Assembly: GCF_016107395.1 (NCBI RefSeq)
Contig: NZ_JAAIKO010000036.1
Location: forward strand, 24,842-88,841
Length of the DNA: 64,000 nt
Source: Streptomyces fildesensis
GTDB taxonomy: Bacteria; Actinomycetota; Actinomycetes; Streptomycetales; Streptomycetaceae
Direction: 5' to 3'
Shown here: positions 23,086 to 31,766 of the stretch, one piece after another
Layout: each line of letters starts with the position of its first letter
How positions within the stretch are numbered: position 1 is the stretch's first letter
Translations under genes and position numbers: made by a program
Notes under the pieces: generated by a model
Told to the model about the DNA's origin: nothing
Seen by the model: the letters and a program-made list of their open reading frames with translations, nothing else
Database searches by the model: none

Positions 23086-24231
23086 ATGGACGAGGCCCTG
23101 CTCCGGAGCCTCACACCGAGCGTGCTCGGGATCCTCGTCCGCCGCGGAGCAGATTTCGCGGCGGCCGAGGACGCCGTGCAGGACGCGCTGGTCAAGGCCA
23201 TGAGCGTCTGGCCGGCCGACCCGCCGCGGGACCCGAAGGGCTGGCTGATCACCGCGGCCTGGCACCGGTTCCTCGACGCGACGCGGGCGGACGCCGCCCG
23301 CCGGCGGCGTGAGGACGTCGTCGACGAGGAACCGGCGCCGGGACCCGCACCCGCGGTGGACGACACGCTCCAGCTCTACTTCCTGTGCGCCCACCCCTCG
23401 CTCACGCCGTCGTCGGCGGTCGCGCTCACGCTGCGCGCCGTCGGCGGGCTGACCACCCGCCAGATCGCCCAGGCCTACCTGGTGCCCGAGGCGACCATGG
23501 CTCAGCGCATCAGCCGGGCCAAGCGCACCGTCTCCGGCGTGCGGTTCGACCAGCCCGGCGACGTCGCCACCGTGCTGCGCGTCCTCTACCTGGTCTTCAA
23601 CGAGGGCTACTCCGGCGACGTCGACCTCGCCGCGGAAGCCATCCGGCTCACCCGGCAGCTCGCCGCCGCGATCGACCACCCCGAGGTGGCGGGACTGCTC
23701 GCCCTCATGTTGCTCCACCACGCCCGGAGCGCCGCCCGGACCGCGCCCGACGGCAGCCTGGTACCGCTCGCCGAGCAGGACCGCGGCCGGTGGGACACCC
23801 GGTCGATCGCCGAAGGCGTCGCGATCCTGCAGGCGGCCCTCGTCCGCGACCGGCTGGGCGAGTTCCAGGCCCAGGCGGCCATCGCGGCGCTCCACGCCGA
23901 CGCGCCCACCGCCGAGGAGACCGACTGGGTGCAGATCGTCGAGTGGTACGACGAACTCGCGCGCCTGACCGACAGCCCGATCGTCCGGCTCAACCGCGCG
24001 GTGGCCGTCGGCGAGGCCGACGGACCGCGCGCCGGCCTGGCGGCGCTCGTCGCACTGGACGACTCCCTGCCCCGCCACACCGCGGTGGCGGCCTACCTCC
24101 ATGAGCGCGACGGCGATCTGACAACCGCGGCACGGCTGTACGCCGAGGCGGCCCTCAAGGCACCCAACCTCGCCGAGCGGGACCATCTGACGCGCCAGGC
24201 CGCCCGGCTCAACACCCACCGGCGGGACTGA
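23086..24231 (+). CDS. ECF42-group sigma factor with TPR-like C-terminal extension
   Basis: A 381-residue sigma factor. Sigma2 has DFAAAEDAVQDALVKAMSVWP, sigma4 has GGLTTRQIAQAYLVPEATMAQRISRAKR, and a C-terminal extension of about 200 residues holds FNEGYSG, LMLLHHARS and repeated helical hairpins near AAYLHERDGDLTTAARLY, typical of the ECF42 TPR-like region. The group has no anti-sigma factor; the extension is needed for activity in studied members. It follows the DGPF gene by 9 nt and overlaps the convergent Nudix gene by 23 bp. The inducing signal is unknown. Confidence 0.92.
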   Translation: MDEALLRSLTPSVLGILVRRGADFAAAEDAVQDALVKAMSVWPADPPRDPKGWLITAAWHRFLDATRADAARRRREDVVDEEPAPGPAPAVDDTLQLYFLCAHPSLTPSSAVALTLRAVGGLTTRQIAQAYLVPEATMAQRISRAKRTVSGVRFDQPGDVATVLRVLYLVFNEGYSGDVDLAAEAIRLTRQLAAAIDHPEVAGLLALMLLHHARSAARTAPDGSLVPLAEQDRGRWDTRSIAEGVAILQAALVRDRLGEFQAQAAIAALHADAPTAEETDWVQIVEWYDELARLTDSPIVRLNRAVAVGEADGPRAGLAALVALDDSLPRHTAVAAYLHERDGDLTTAARLYAEAALKAPNLAERDHLTRQAARLNTHRRD

Positions 24232-24805
24232 CGGGTCGGCCTCGGATTCGCCCCGCCGGCCCGGGCAGCGCTGCGCCTACGTCGCCGGCTCGGGGGATCA
24301 CGTGCAGCCGGTCGGCCGCCGCGTCGTACGCGATCGGGTCGCCAGGCTGCTGGAAGTGGACGGCAAGTCCGCCGCCCATCCGATAGGCGTCGAGGCCGGC
24401 CCGGCAGTAGGCCACCATCGGCGCCGCCAGGGCATCGAACGGGTACCAGTCCATCGCGTCGCACACGGCGGGTTCCCTGACCCGGGGTGTTCCCTGCCAG
24501 CGCCGGACTTCGAAGAAGAGGCCGATGCGGGCGCTCCCGCCGGGGCTGCGGTGGTGCACGGTGACGGTGGCGCGGACGTCGACAGGATCGATGAGTACAC
24601 CGGTCTCCTCCTCCGACTCGCGGATCAGCGCGGTGACGACGTCCTCGTGCGGTCCGTCCAGGTGGCCTGACGGGAGGTGCCAGAGTCCGGCCGCGTACAC
24701 CGTCCCGGCCCTGCGGGACAGCAGCACCTCCGGCCCGCCCTCTCTGTCGCGGCGCAGGATCAGGTGGACGTCGAGTGGCTCGGTGTGCCGCTCCCCCGCG
24801 CTCAC
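24209..24805 (-). CDS. Nudix hydrolase
   Basis: A 198-residue Nudix protein. The Nudix box runs from GHLDGPHEDVVTALIRESEE, closing with ETGV, matching Gx5Ex7REUxEExGU. It should hydrolyse a nucleoside diphosphate linked to another group; the substrate is not evident. The start is GTG 24805 with GGAGGTGAGAA just upstream. Its 3' end overlaps the convergent ECF42 gene by 23 bp, so the last residues may be recently acquired. Confidence 0.88.
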   Translation of the reverse strand: MSAGERHTEPLDVHLILRRDREGGPEVLLSRRAGTVYAAGLWHLPSGHLDGPHEDVVTALIRESEEETGVLIDPVDVRATVTVHHRSPGGSARIGLFFEVRRWQGTPRVREPAVCDAMDWYPFDALAAPMVAYCRAGLDAYRMGGGLAVHFQQPGDPIAYDAAADRLHVIPRAGDVGAALPGPAGRIRGRPVSPAGGC

Positions 24806-24885
24806 TTCTCACCTCCGGGCAGGCAGTCCCGCTTCGCGAAGCGTTCCACAGCCTTGATCGACCGCGCTGGCGTTCGTCACCTCTG

Positions 24886-25761
24886 TCACCCTTCCAGCAG
24901 CGGACGCAGCTGGGCATAGGCCCAACCGTTGAGCTGGGTGGGGGTCGTGGTGACCAGGTCGCGGGGCTGCTCCGGCACCAGGTCGCGTGATCCGGCGGCC
25001 ATCCCCACGATGCCCTCCACCGCCGACGGAGGCAGGCCGGCCGAGCGCATCGCGTCCCGCGCCGCGTCGTCGGTGACGGGGTTGATGTGGACCGGGTGCC
25101 CGAGCGCCTCGGTGAGGATCTGTGCGACCTGGTTGAAGGTGAGGTCCTCCGGCCCGTGAACGGCCTGCACCACCCGGCCCTGCCATGTGTCGGTGAGCAG
25201 CCGGGCCGCGATCACGTCGCCGATGTCGCGCGGATCGACCCACGGCATCGGGTGGTCGGGGTCGAACGCCGTGGTCAGAACGCCCTTCGAGAGCCCTTCG
25301 AGGTCGAGCAGCAGGTTGGTGAAGAAGTACGCGCACCGCAGATGCAGTACATCCGCTCCGGTGGCATCGAGTTGTTCCTCGATCGCGGCCAGGGCGTCGA
25401 TGTGTCCGGCCCCGTGCCGCTTCTCCGCCCCGATACTGCTCAGCAGCACCACCCGCGCCACATCACCCACCTGGGCGGCCTCCACCAACGGCGTCGCGGT
25501 GCGCACCGAGACCTCGATCGGATCCTCCACCGCGTGAGGAGTGGGATCCACCCACAACACCGAACGCGCGCCCGCCACCGCCTCACGGACGAACCCGGCG
25601 TCCGTCAGATCACCCTGGCGCACGTCGACCCGCGCTCGGGTCTCCTCATCCAGGCGGGCAGGGTCACGGACCAGAACGCGCGGACGAACGCCCGCCTGCA
25701 GCAGTAACCGCACCACGCGCGATCCCACGTGTCCGGTCGGTGTGGTGACCACGATGCTCAT
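24886..25761 (-). CDS. NmrA-like NAD(P)-binding protein (SDR-a type)
   Basis: A 291-residue atypical SDR. The nucleotide motif TTPTGHVGSRVVR (4-16) has TGHVG in place of the usual GxxGxxG, as in QorB/NmrA proteins. RVVLLSSIGAEKRHG, LRCAYFFTNLLLDLEG and PWVDPRDIGDVIAARLL are typical downstream motifs. The ATG at 25761 has AGGAAAGGGG upstream; an earlier in-frame codon at 25803 is unlikely. Such proteins act as quinone reductases or redox sensors. It is followed 80 bp later by the Nudix gene on the same strand. Confidence 0.87.
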   Translation of the reverse strand: MSIVVTTPTGHVGSRVVRLLLQAGVRPRVLVRDPARLDEETRARVDVRQGDLTDAGFVREAVAGARSVLWVDPTPHAVEDPIEVSVRTATPLVEAAQVGDVARVVLLSSIGAEKRHGAGHIDALAAIEEQLDATGADVLHLRCAYFFTNLLLDLEGLSKGVLTTAFDPDHPMPWVDPRDIGDVIAARLLTDTWQGRVVQAVHGPEDLTFNQVAQILTEALGHPVHINPVTDDAARDAMRSAGLPPSAVEGIVGMAAGSRDLVPEQPRDLVTTTPTQLNGWAYAQLRPLLEG

Positions 25762-26001
25762 CGAAATGCCCCTTTCCTGCACAAAAAATTGCGATCGATA
25801 CACTCAGCTCCGTGTGACCGCAGTCGCCTCACGGGGCAAGCCCGCACCCGCGAACCGGCCCCTTGCGCACACGGACCTCCAGCGGTGGGAGCCTGCCCGC
25901 CAGACGCGCATCCATGACCGGCGTTCGGAACCTCGGGGCGAAAGTGCGGCCATACGCGCCCAACCGGGCTCGGCTGATAGGACGCGGGTGACGGCCCTTG
26001 T

Positions 26002-26499
26002 TCAGGGCCGGTTCGGGTCAGGGTGCAGCACCACGAAGAGCGACCAGGCGGGCGCGGTCGGGTCGTCCGGGCGGCCGGCGAACTCGTCGAGGAGTGCGTG
26101 GAGCCGGGCCTGGAACTGCTCCATCTCCGCCGGCGGCAGGCGCAGCCCCAGCCGGGTGCTGTCGACGTCGGCCGCGGGGGCCAGGGCCAGCTCCTCCAGG
26201 AACGCGTCGAGCATCGACCCGTCCTGCGCGGCCGCATCGAGCCGCCAGGACTTCTGCGTCGCCAGATACGGGATCTCCCGCGCGCCGCGCGCGCCGCGCC
26301 GCTCCTCCTGGGCCTCCAGGAAACCGGTGCGCACCAACGTCCTGGTGTGGTGCAGCACGCTGGCGGGATCGCGGCCGAGAATCGCCGCGATCTCCTTGTT
26401 GGTGCGCGCCCCGCCGAGGCAGATGCGCAGGATGCGCAGGCGGAGGGCGGAAGCGAGCGCCTTCGCCTCCTCGTCGGTGGCCGGCCGGCGTTCGGTCAT
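26002..26499 (-). CDS. ArsR-like winged-helix regulator
   Basis: About 165 residues. The HTH is visible in ALRLRILRICLGGARTNKEI, GRDPASVLHHTRTLVRTGF and the wing with an unusual RRGARGAREIPY. It lacks the Cys motifs of metal-sensing ArsR members, and the C-terminal half is acidic and helical. ATG 26499 is preceded by AGTAGG; ATG 26508 lies too close to that site. It is divergent from an MFS transporter, and a 10-bp-arm inverted repeat lies between them, so it likely represses the pump. Confidence 0.82.
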   Translation of the reverse strand: MTERRPATDEEAKALASALRLRILRICLGGARTNKEIAAILGRDPASVLHHTRTLVRTGFLEAQEERRGARGAREIPYLATQKSWRLDAAAQDGSMLDAFLEELALAPAADVDSTRLGLRLPPAEMEQFQARLHALLDEFAGRPDDPTAPAWSLFVVLHPDPNRP

Positions 26500-26530
26500 G
26501 GTCGACATCCTACTGAGACGCCGGAAGAAT

Positions 26531-26556
26531 AAGTGATTGACAAACCTCAATCACTT
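26531..26556. promoter_or_regulatory. Perfect inverted-repeat operator between ArsR and MFS genes
   Basis: AAGTGATTGA CAAACC TCAATCACTT has 10-bp perfect arms and a 6-nt spacer. It ends 17 bp before the MFS start and begins 31 bp from the regulator start. The TTGA/TCAA halves resemble those of winged-helix regulators of efflux genes. Confidence 0.8.
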
Positions 26557-26573
26557 CTTTCAAGGTGGTCCCC

Positions 26574-27896
26574 ATGACCGCTCCCGAGACCAGTCCCGGC
26601 CGGCCGCCCAACCGGGGCGGACTGTGGCGGCACGCCGACTTCCGCCGGCTGTGGGCCGGCGAGACCGTCAGTCAGTTCGGGACGATGGTCAGCCAGTTGG
26701 CCCTTCCGTTGGTCGCCATCCTGGCGCTGCACGCCAGCACCTGGCAGGTCGGGGTGCTGACGGCGTGCGAGACCGCGGCGTTCGTCGTGGTGGGCCTGCC
26801 GGCCGGCGCGTGGGTGGAGCGGATGCGCTTCCGCTCGGTACTGATCGTCAACGACCTGCTCCGGGCCGCCGTCCTGGCCTGGGTCCCGGTGGCACAGCTC
26901 CTCGGGGTGCTGACGATCGAGCAGCTGTACGTGGTCGCGCTCACCACCGGGGTCTGCACGGTCTTCTTCGACGTGGCCTACCAGTCCTACCTGCCCCAAC
27001 TGGTCGACCGGGAGCTGCTGGTCGAGGGCAACGCGAAGCTCCAGGCCAGCGAATCGGTCAGTCACATCGCAGGCCCGAGCCTCGGCGGCGCGCTGATCCA
27101 GGCGCTCACAGCGCCGTACGCGGTACTCGTCGACGCGGTGAGCTTTCTGTGGTCGGCCGCGTGGGTGACCCGGATCAAGGTCCGGCCACCGCGCCCCGAG
27201 CGCAGCCCCGACGCCCACTTGCTCCGCGAGATCCGCGACGGCCTGCGGTTCGTGCTCAGCAACCGGATGCTCCGCGCCATCGCCATGTGCACCAGCTCGG
27301 CCAACCTGTTCGGCTCGGTGATCTCCGCCGCCTTCTACGTGTTCCTCGCCCGCCAACTGCGGCTCTCGCCGGGAGTCATCGGCCTGCTCACCTCGACCGC
27401 GGCGGTCGGCGGCCTGATCGGCGCGCTGGTGGCCGGACGGTTCGCCGCGAAGGTCGGCCAGGGCCCGGCCATCTGGATCGCGAGCACGGTCGCCGGACCC
27501 TGCGCGCTGGTCACCCCGTTCGTACAGCGTGACTGGACGGTGGGGCTGCTCGCGGTCGCGCAGATCGCGATGTGGATGGGCATCGTGGTCTACAACATCA
27601 ACCAGGTCAGCTTCCGGCAAGCGCTGTGCCCGCCGGGGCTGCTCGGCCGGATGAACGCGACGATGCGGTTCCTGGTCTGGGGCACGATGCCCTTCGGGGC
27701 GCTGCTCGGCGGCCTGCTCGGCTCGACGATCGGCGTCCGCGGCACGCTGCTGGCCGGAGCGATCGGCCAGTCGCTCACCTTCCTGCCCGTCTTCCTGTCA
27801 CCGCTGCGCCGCATGCGCGAACTGCCGTCCTACGGGGAGGAGCCGGCGACCGAGGGTGGCACTGCCGCCGGCTCGTTGGTGCCGAGCAAGCCCTGA
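26574..27896 (+). CDS. MFS transporter (MFS_3, enterobactin-exporter/macrolide-efflux-like)
   Basis: A 440-residue transporter with about twelve membrane segments. WRHADFRRLWAGETVSQFG at the N-terminus is the characteristic opening of the MFS_3 group, and SVSHIAGPSLGGALIQ and LRFVLSNRMLRAIAMCTS are also typical. It is expected to export a hydrophobic drug or siderophore by proton antiport. ATG 26574 follows AAGGTGG at good spacing. Expression is probably under the divergent ArsR-like repressor. Confidence 0.9.
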   Translation: MTAPETSPGRPPNRGGLWRHADFRRLWAGETVSQFGTMVSQLALPLVAILALHASTWQVGVLTACETAAFVVVGLPAGAWVERMRFRSVLIVNDLLRAAVLAWVPVAQLLGVLTIEQLYVVALTTGVCTVFFDVAYQSYLPQLVDRELLVEGNAKLQASESVSHIAGPSLGGALIQALTAPYAVLVDAVSFLWSAAWVTRIKVRPPRPERSPDAHLLREIRDGLRFVLSNRMLRAIAMCTSSANLFGSVISAAFYVFLARQLRLSPGVIGLLTSTAAVGGLIGALVAGRFAAKVGQGPAIWIASTVAGPCALVTPFVQRDWTVGLLAVAQIAMWMGIVVYNINQVSFRQALCPPGLLGRMNATMRFLVWGTMPFGALLGGLLGSTIGVRGTLLAGAIGQSLTFLPVFLSPLRRMRELPSYGEEPATEGGTAAGSLVPSKP

Positions 27897-28196
27897 GGAG
27901 AAGGTGAGTACCTGTCTCGGCACCACCAGCGCGGCCGCCGCCCGGTGCGCCGATGACCTGTGGTCGCCCTCCGGTATCCACGGCGCCAGGATGTGAGAGC
28001 TGGCGAACGTCGAGCTGTCCTCGACGACGTCCATCACCGGGACCGGGTCGATCTCCGTTCAGCAGCACGAGCCGCCGAATATCCGGTCCGGCGCGGCCGC
28101 TCCTCCGGGGAACATTTCCTTCGGCCGAAATGCCCATAACCCGTAGCCCGTACTGGCTGTGGACGGAGGAACGGCACGCCCTGAGATCCGTCCAGG
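27897..28196. other. Stretch between convergent MFS and secreted-protein genes, possible remnant
   Basis: A minus-strand frame near 27900-28045 reads VMDVVEDSSTFASSHILAPW with coding-like codons at first, but it has no recognisable start or family and is quickly lost. No gene is called; it may be a decayed fragment. Confidence 0.35.
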
Positions 28197-28853
28197 TCAG
28201 CCGACGCGCTCGATCCGGGCCTTACGGATGAGGAACTTGCCGGGCTCGCGGACCTGCTCGAAGGCCGCGTTGTTGAGCAGGGCGCAACTGCCGGACGTGG
28301 AAGCGACCTTGATGGTCGTCGACTTCTGGTTGTCGAGGTTGGTCACCTTGAGCGTGGTGCCGACCGGGAACTGATTGCTGGATGCGGCGGGGACGCCACC
28401 CTCACCGGAGAGGGTCACCGTCGATCCGACGCAGACGACGTCACCCACGTTGGTCTGGTCACCACCGGCCTGGTCAGCGCCGGAAGGCTGTTCCTCGGCG
28501 GGCGGCTCTTCCGCGGCCGGAGGCTGCGCCTCCGCCGGCGGCTGCTCCTGGGCCGGCGGCGCGGCAGCTTCGCCGCCTCCTGTGACCTCGCACCCGGAAG
28601 CCGCCTGCATGCGGTTGATCTGCTGGATGACGGCCTGCCGGTTGGCGATGCGCGCCTCGGACTGGGCATCGGGTTGGGCGCGCTGACCTGCGATGAACTG
28701 CTCGTTGTTCTGGAGGGCGGTGGTCAGCCCGTCGCAGACACCCGATGCCTGGCTGGTGCCGGTCATCACCACTGCCGTACCGCCGATCGCTACGGCGGTC
28801 CCGATGAGCAGAGCGATCTTCTTCTTCGTGGTGAGCGTCTTCTTGCGTGACAC
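28197..28853 (-). CDS. Secreted or surface-exposed protein with Pro/Ala/Glu-rich linker, unknown function
   Basis: A 218-residue protein. It has a basic N-terminus (RKKTLTTKKK) and a hydrophobic segment (IALLIGTAVAIGGTAVVM), probably a signal peptide or anchor. A helical Gln/Ala-rich part with one Cys follows (about 38-90), then a low-complexity linker of AAPPAQEQPPAE-type repeats (about 95-130). The C-terminal small beta domain has VCVGSTVTLSGEGGVPAASS and LKVTNLDNQKSTTIKV, resembling double-psi beta-barrel-like secreted domains. The start is GTG 28853 with GGAG upstream. I do not know the function. Confidence 0.78.
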   Translation of the reverse strand: MSRKKTLTTKKKIALLIGTAVAIGGTAVVMTGTSQASGVCDGLTTALQNNEQFIAGQRAQPDAQSEARIANRQAVIQQINRMQAASGCEVTGGGEAAAPPAQEQPPAEAQPPAAEEPPAEEQPSGADQAGGDQTNVGDVVCVGSTVTLSGEGGVPAASSNQFPVGTTLKVTNLDNQKSTTIKVASTSGSCALLNNAAFEQVREPGKFLIRKARIERVG

Positions 28854-28925
28854 GTGGGACTCCTGTGGGGTCGGTTCCGTGTGACGCTAAGTACGAGTAG
28901 CGGTTCCGGTTCTTCTCAGCCGACT

Positions 28926-28962
28926 CACCACAACTTCCTTAACTTTCCTTAAGGTTGTGGTG
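28926..28962. terminator. Long stem-loop between the chimeric pseudogene and the secreted-protein gene
   Basis: CACCACAAC and GTTGTGGTG are 9-bp perfect arms, with a further CTTAA/TTAAG stem inside and an AT-rich loop. It lies after the stop of the upstream minus-strand gene and before the promoter region of the next, so it could terminate one or regulate the other. There is no U-run. Confidence 0.5.
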
Positions 28963-29046
28963 CCCCCGATGCGAATGCGCTCACACAACGGCGCGCCCCT
29001 ACGACCTTCGGGCGGCGAGGCCGCTGGCTTCCTCCCGGTTCCTCGG

Positions 29047-30382
29047 TCAGTTCTCGGGGAGCGGCGGTTGCACGGGTTTCAGTCCGTCCAGGGTGAGGTC
29101 GAGGAGGCGTTCGGCCTGCTCTCGCTGCTCGGGCCTGGCCGAGGTGAGGGCGATGCCGGCGAGGGCAGCGAACATGTCGGTCGGGCTGATGTCGGCCCGG
29201 ATCGCTCCGGCAGCAGTGCCGGCGTCCATGAGGGCGGTCAGGGCGGCTTGCATCATCTCGTGACTGTCGGCACAGGGATTGGTTCCCGAGGCGACGACGG
29301 CTCGCAGGGCGTCCGCCATGCCGAACTTGGCAGTCGCGTAGTCGATGAAGCGGCGGGTCCACGCACGCAGAGCCTCGGGCGGCGACATCTCCGAGAGGCG
29401 ACCAGGGACGGCGTCGCACAGCCGGGCCACTTCATTGCGGTACGCCGCCTCGATCAGTGCCTCCCGGGTCGGGAAGTTGCGGTAGAGGGTGCCGGTTCCC
29501 ACGGCGACAAGTTCGAGTGCTGCCGGAGCGTGCGTGCGCAGGAGGTCGGGGGCCCAACGGGAGACGTCACCGATGTTGTAGCCCGTCAGAGCGCGATTGT
29601 TCTTCCACAGCCCCAGGATCGGCAGGTTCAGGTCGGAGTGGCGAGCGGCTTCACCGTAGACGGCGACGCGACCGAAGGGAGCCAGTGTGTCCAGGCTGGC
29701 CAGGCTGGCCAGGCGCGTGGGTCCGCCGACCGGATCGAGAATCACGTCCACGCCCCGCCCGCCGGTCGTGTCCCGCACCGCGTCGGGAAAGCCGTCGCGC
29801 CGGAACACCGCGTCGTAGCCGCGACGCTTCGCGTACTCGGCCTTGTCGATGCTGCTGACCGTGCCGTACACCGTGGCCGCGCCGAGGGCACGTGCGATCT
29901 GGGCGGCGACGGAACCCACGCCTCCTGCCGCCGCACGGACCAGGACGGAGTCGCCGGCGCGGAGCCGCGCCGCCTCGGCGAGAATGCCGTAGGCCGTGGG
30001 CAGGACGAGTGCGGCTCCGCCTGCGGTCTTCAGGTCGATCTCGCTCCCGCAGGCGTGCTCAGCGGAAAGGCGAAGCGGGCTGGGGCGACCGCGTATTCGG
30101 CGTAGCCCCCGCCTTCGGGAAGGTACACGGCGACGGGGTCCCCGACGGCGAGTCCGGTGACACCCGCGCCGACCGCGGCTATGTGCCCGGACGCCTCCAT
30201 ACCGGGGATGTCGAGCGGGTCGGCGGGCCGAAGTCACCGAGGCGGTGCTGCACTTCGGCGTAGTTCACTCCTGCGTAGGCCACGCGGACGAGCACTTCTC
30301 AAGGGCCGGCTTCCGGGGTCGGCACCTCGATGGTGCGCAGAACCTCGGGCCCGCCGTTGACTTCGCATCCGATTGCCCGCAC
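29047..30382 (-). pseudogene. MDR quinone oxidoreductase fused to the C-terminal part of a TetR regulator
   Basis: A decayed chimera. It opens at GTG 30382 (after AGGAGGAC) as a zinc-less MDR oxidoreductase (IGCEVNGGPEVLRTIEVPTP). It has an in-frame TGA at 30299-30301 where a Gly codon is expected, and frameshifts near 30221-30227 and 30052-30068. The nucleotide-binding region AAAGGVGSVAAQIARALGAA is intact. At about 29503 it passes in frame from the MDR motif APAALELVA into the TetR HTH end GTGTLYRNFPTREALIEAAY, followed by a full TetR ligand-binding domain ending at 29047. The MDR C-terminus and the TetR N-terminal helices are missing. I infer a deletion between two co-directional genes, followed by or together with mutational decay. 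Confidence 0.85.
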
Positions 30383-30719
30383 GGCATGTCCTCCTGTGAT
30401 CGTCCTGCCCGTGGCAACCCGGGCTCGGATCTCCGGTTTTCCCACGGTTACCGCTGCTCCCGCGGGTCTTGCTGTGGAGGTTCAGGGAGATCCGTTGAGC
30501 TGTCCGGCCGGAGGCGGCCGGCCGCCACGTGCCGTTGGAGTCTCTGACTGATGAGCAAGCGGCGGCGTGCTGACGGCACCTGGAGGAGTCGACGGGGCCT
30601 GGGGAGCAGATGGGGAGCACAAACATCTGCGGTTCGCGCTCATGACGCCCGCAATACGATGATCCTGGCGGGGAACGATCCTGGTAGGAACCGAGAGATC
30701 TGGTAGGGGCATGGGCACG
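30383..30719. other. Divergent promoter region between the MDR::TetR pseudogene and the kinase gene
   Basis: No gene is seen. GATCCTGG occurs twice 20 bp apart near 30660-30690 just before the kinase start, and could be part of its promoter or a regulator site. Confidence 0.4.
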
Positions 30720-31604
30720 ATGCACGCGGACGAAGCGGAGACCGACGCCGACCTGGTTCGGCGCCTGCTGCGTGCGCAGTTCCCCCAGTGGGCGGACCTG
30801 CCGATCACCCGACTCGCCTCCGGAGGCACCGTCAATGCCATCTACCGGCTCGGTGAGGACCTGACCGTACGGCTGCCACTGCGCCCCGGCGGCGGCGAGG
30901 CCATCGCGATGGAGGCGCGGCTACTCCCCCGGCTGGCACCGCTGCTGCCACTGCCGATCCCGGAAGTAGTGGCGACCGGCACCCCGGGCGAGGGATACCC
31001 CCTGCCCTGGGCGGTACACCGGTGGATCGACGGCCGTAACCCGGCCGAAGGTGACCTGGCCGAGCCCGAGCTCGTGGCCCGCTCCCTCGCGGAGTTCGCA
31101 GTCGCCATTCGCACGATCGATCTCCCCGACGGCCCGCCCGCGCACCGGGGCGAACCGCTGATCGCCGAAGACCAAGAGATGCGGGCGGCGATCGAGGCGC
31201 TGCGCCGCACCGACGAACCCTTCGACGCCGACGAGATCGCCGCGGCCTGGGAGAAGGCACTCGCGGCACCGCTGTGGACTGGCGCGGCCTGCTGGACGCA
31301 CTCCGACCTCATGCCGAGCAATCTGCTGCTCGCCGGCGACCGCGTCTCGGCAGTCATCGACTTCGGCACCGTGGGCATGGGCGAACCGGCCACCGACCTC
31401 ATCCCCGCCTGGAACCTGCTGCCCGCCTCCGCGCGGCGGGTGTATCGCGAAACGGTGGACGTGGACGACGCGACCTGGGCTCGCAGCCGGGGCTGGGCGC
31501 TCTCCATGGCAGTCATCCAACTGCCCTACTACCGGACGACCAATCCGATCATTTCAGCCAACGCCCGACACGTCATCCGGGAGATCCTCGCGACCTCCGC
31601 ATAG
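30720..31604 (+). CDS. Aminoglycoside phosphotransferase-family (APH) kinase
   Basis: A 294-residue protein-kinase-like enzyme. It has the nucleotide loop ITRLASGGTVNAIYRLGE, the catalytic loop WTHSDLMPSNLLL with Asp as base and Asn as metal ligand, and the metal-binding AVIDFGTVGMGEPATDL. Family members phosphorylate antibiotics, choline or other small alcohols; the target is unknown and resistance should not be assumed. AGGGG lies 10 nt before ATG 30720; ATG 30711 is too close to that site. Confidence 0.88.
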   Translation: MHADEAETDADLVRRLLRAQFPQWADLPITRLASGGTVNAIYRLGEDLTVRLPLRPGGGEAIAMEARLLPRLAPLLPLPIPEVVATGTPGEGYPLPWAVHRWIDGRNPAEGDLAEPELVARSLAEFAVAIRTIDLPDGPPAHRGEPLIAEDQEMRAAIEALRRTDEPFDADEIAAAWEKALAAPLWTGAACWTHSDLMPSNLLLAGDRVSAVIDFGTVGMGEPATDLIPAWNLLPASARRVYRETVDVDDATWARSRGWALSMAVIQLPYYRTTNPIISANARHVIREILATSA

Positions 31605-31766
31605 CCGCCGACCACCTTCCCGCGCACGACATCGCTGCCCTCAGCGCGCCCCGACGCCGTCTGCACCGCACCGTCGCATTCTCCAACGAACCACGCTGTC
31701 GCCGGGATCTCCGGGAGCAGCCAAATCCCCGTGCACGATGCCCTGCCCGGGTCTCACACTGCGAGC

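Noticed and set aside
30720..31604. Aminoglycoside resistance gene
   Set aside because: Only the general APH fold is evident; the substrate cannot be assigned from sequence, so resistance is not claimed.
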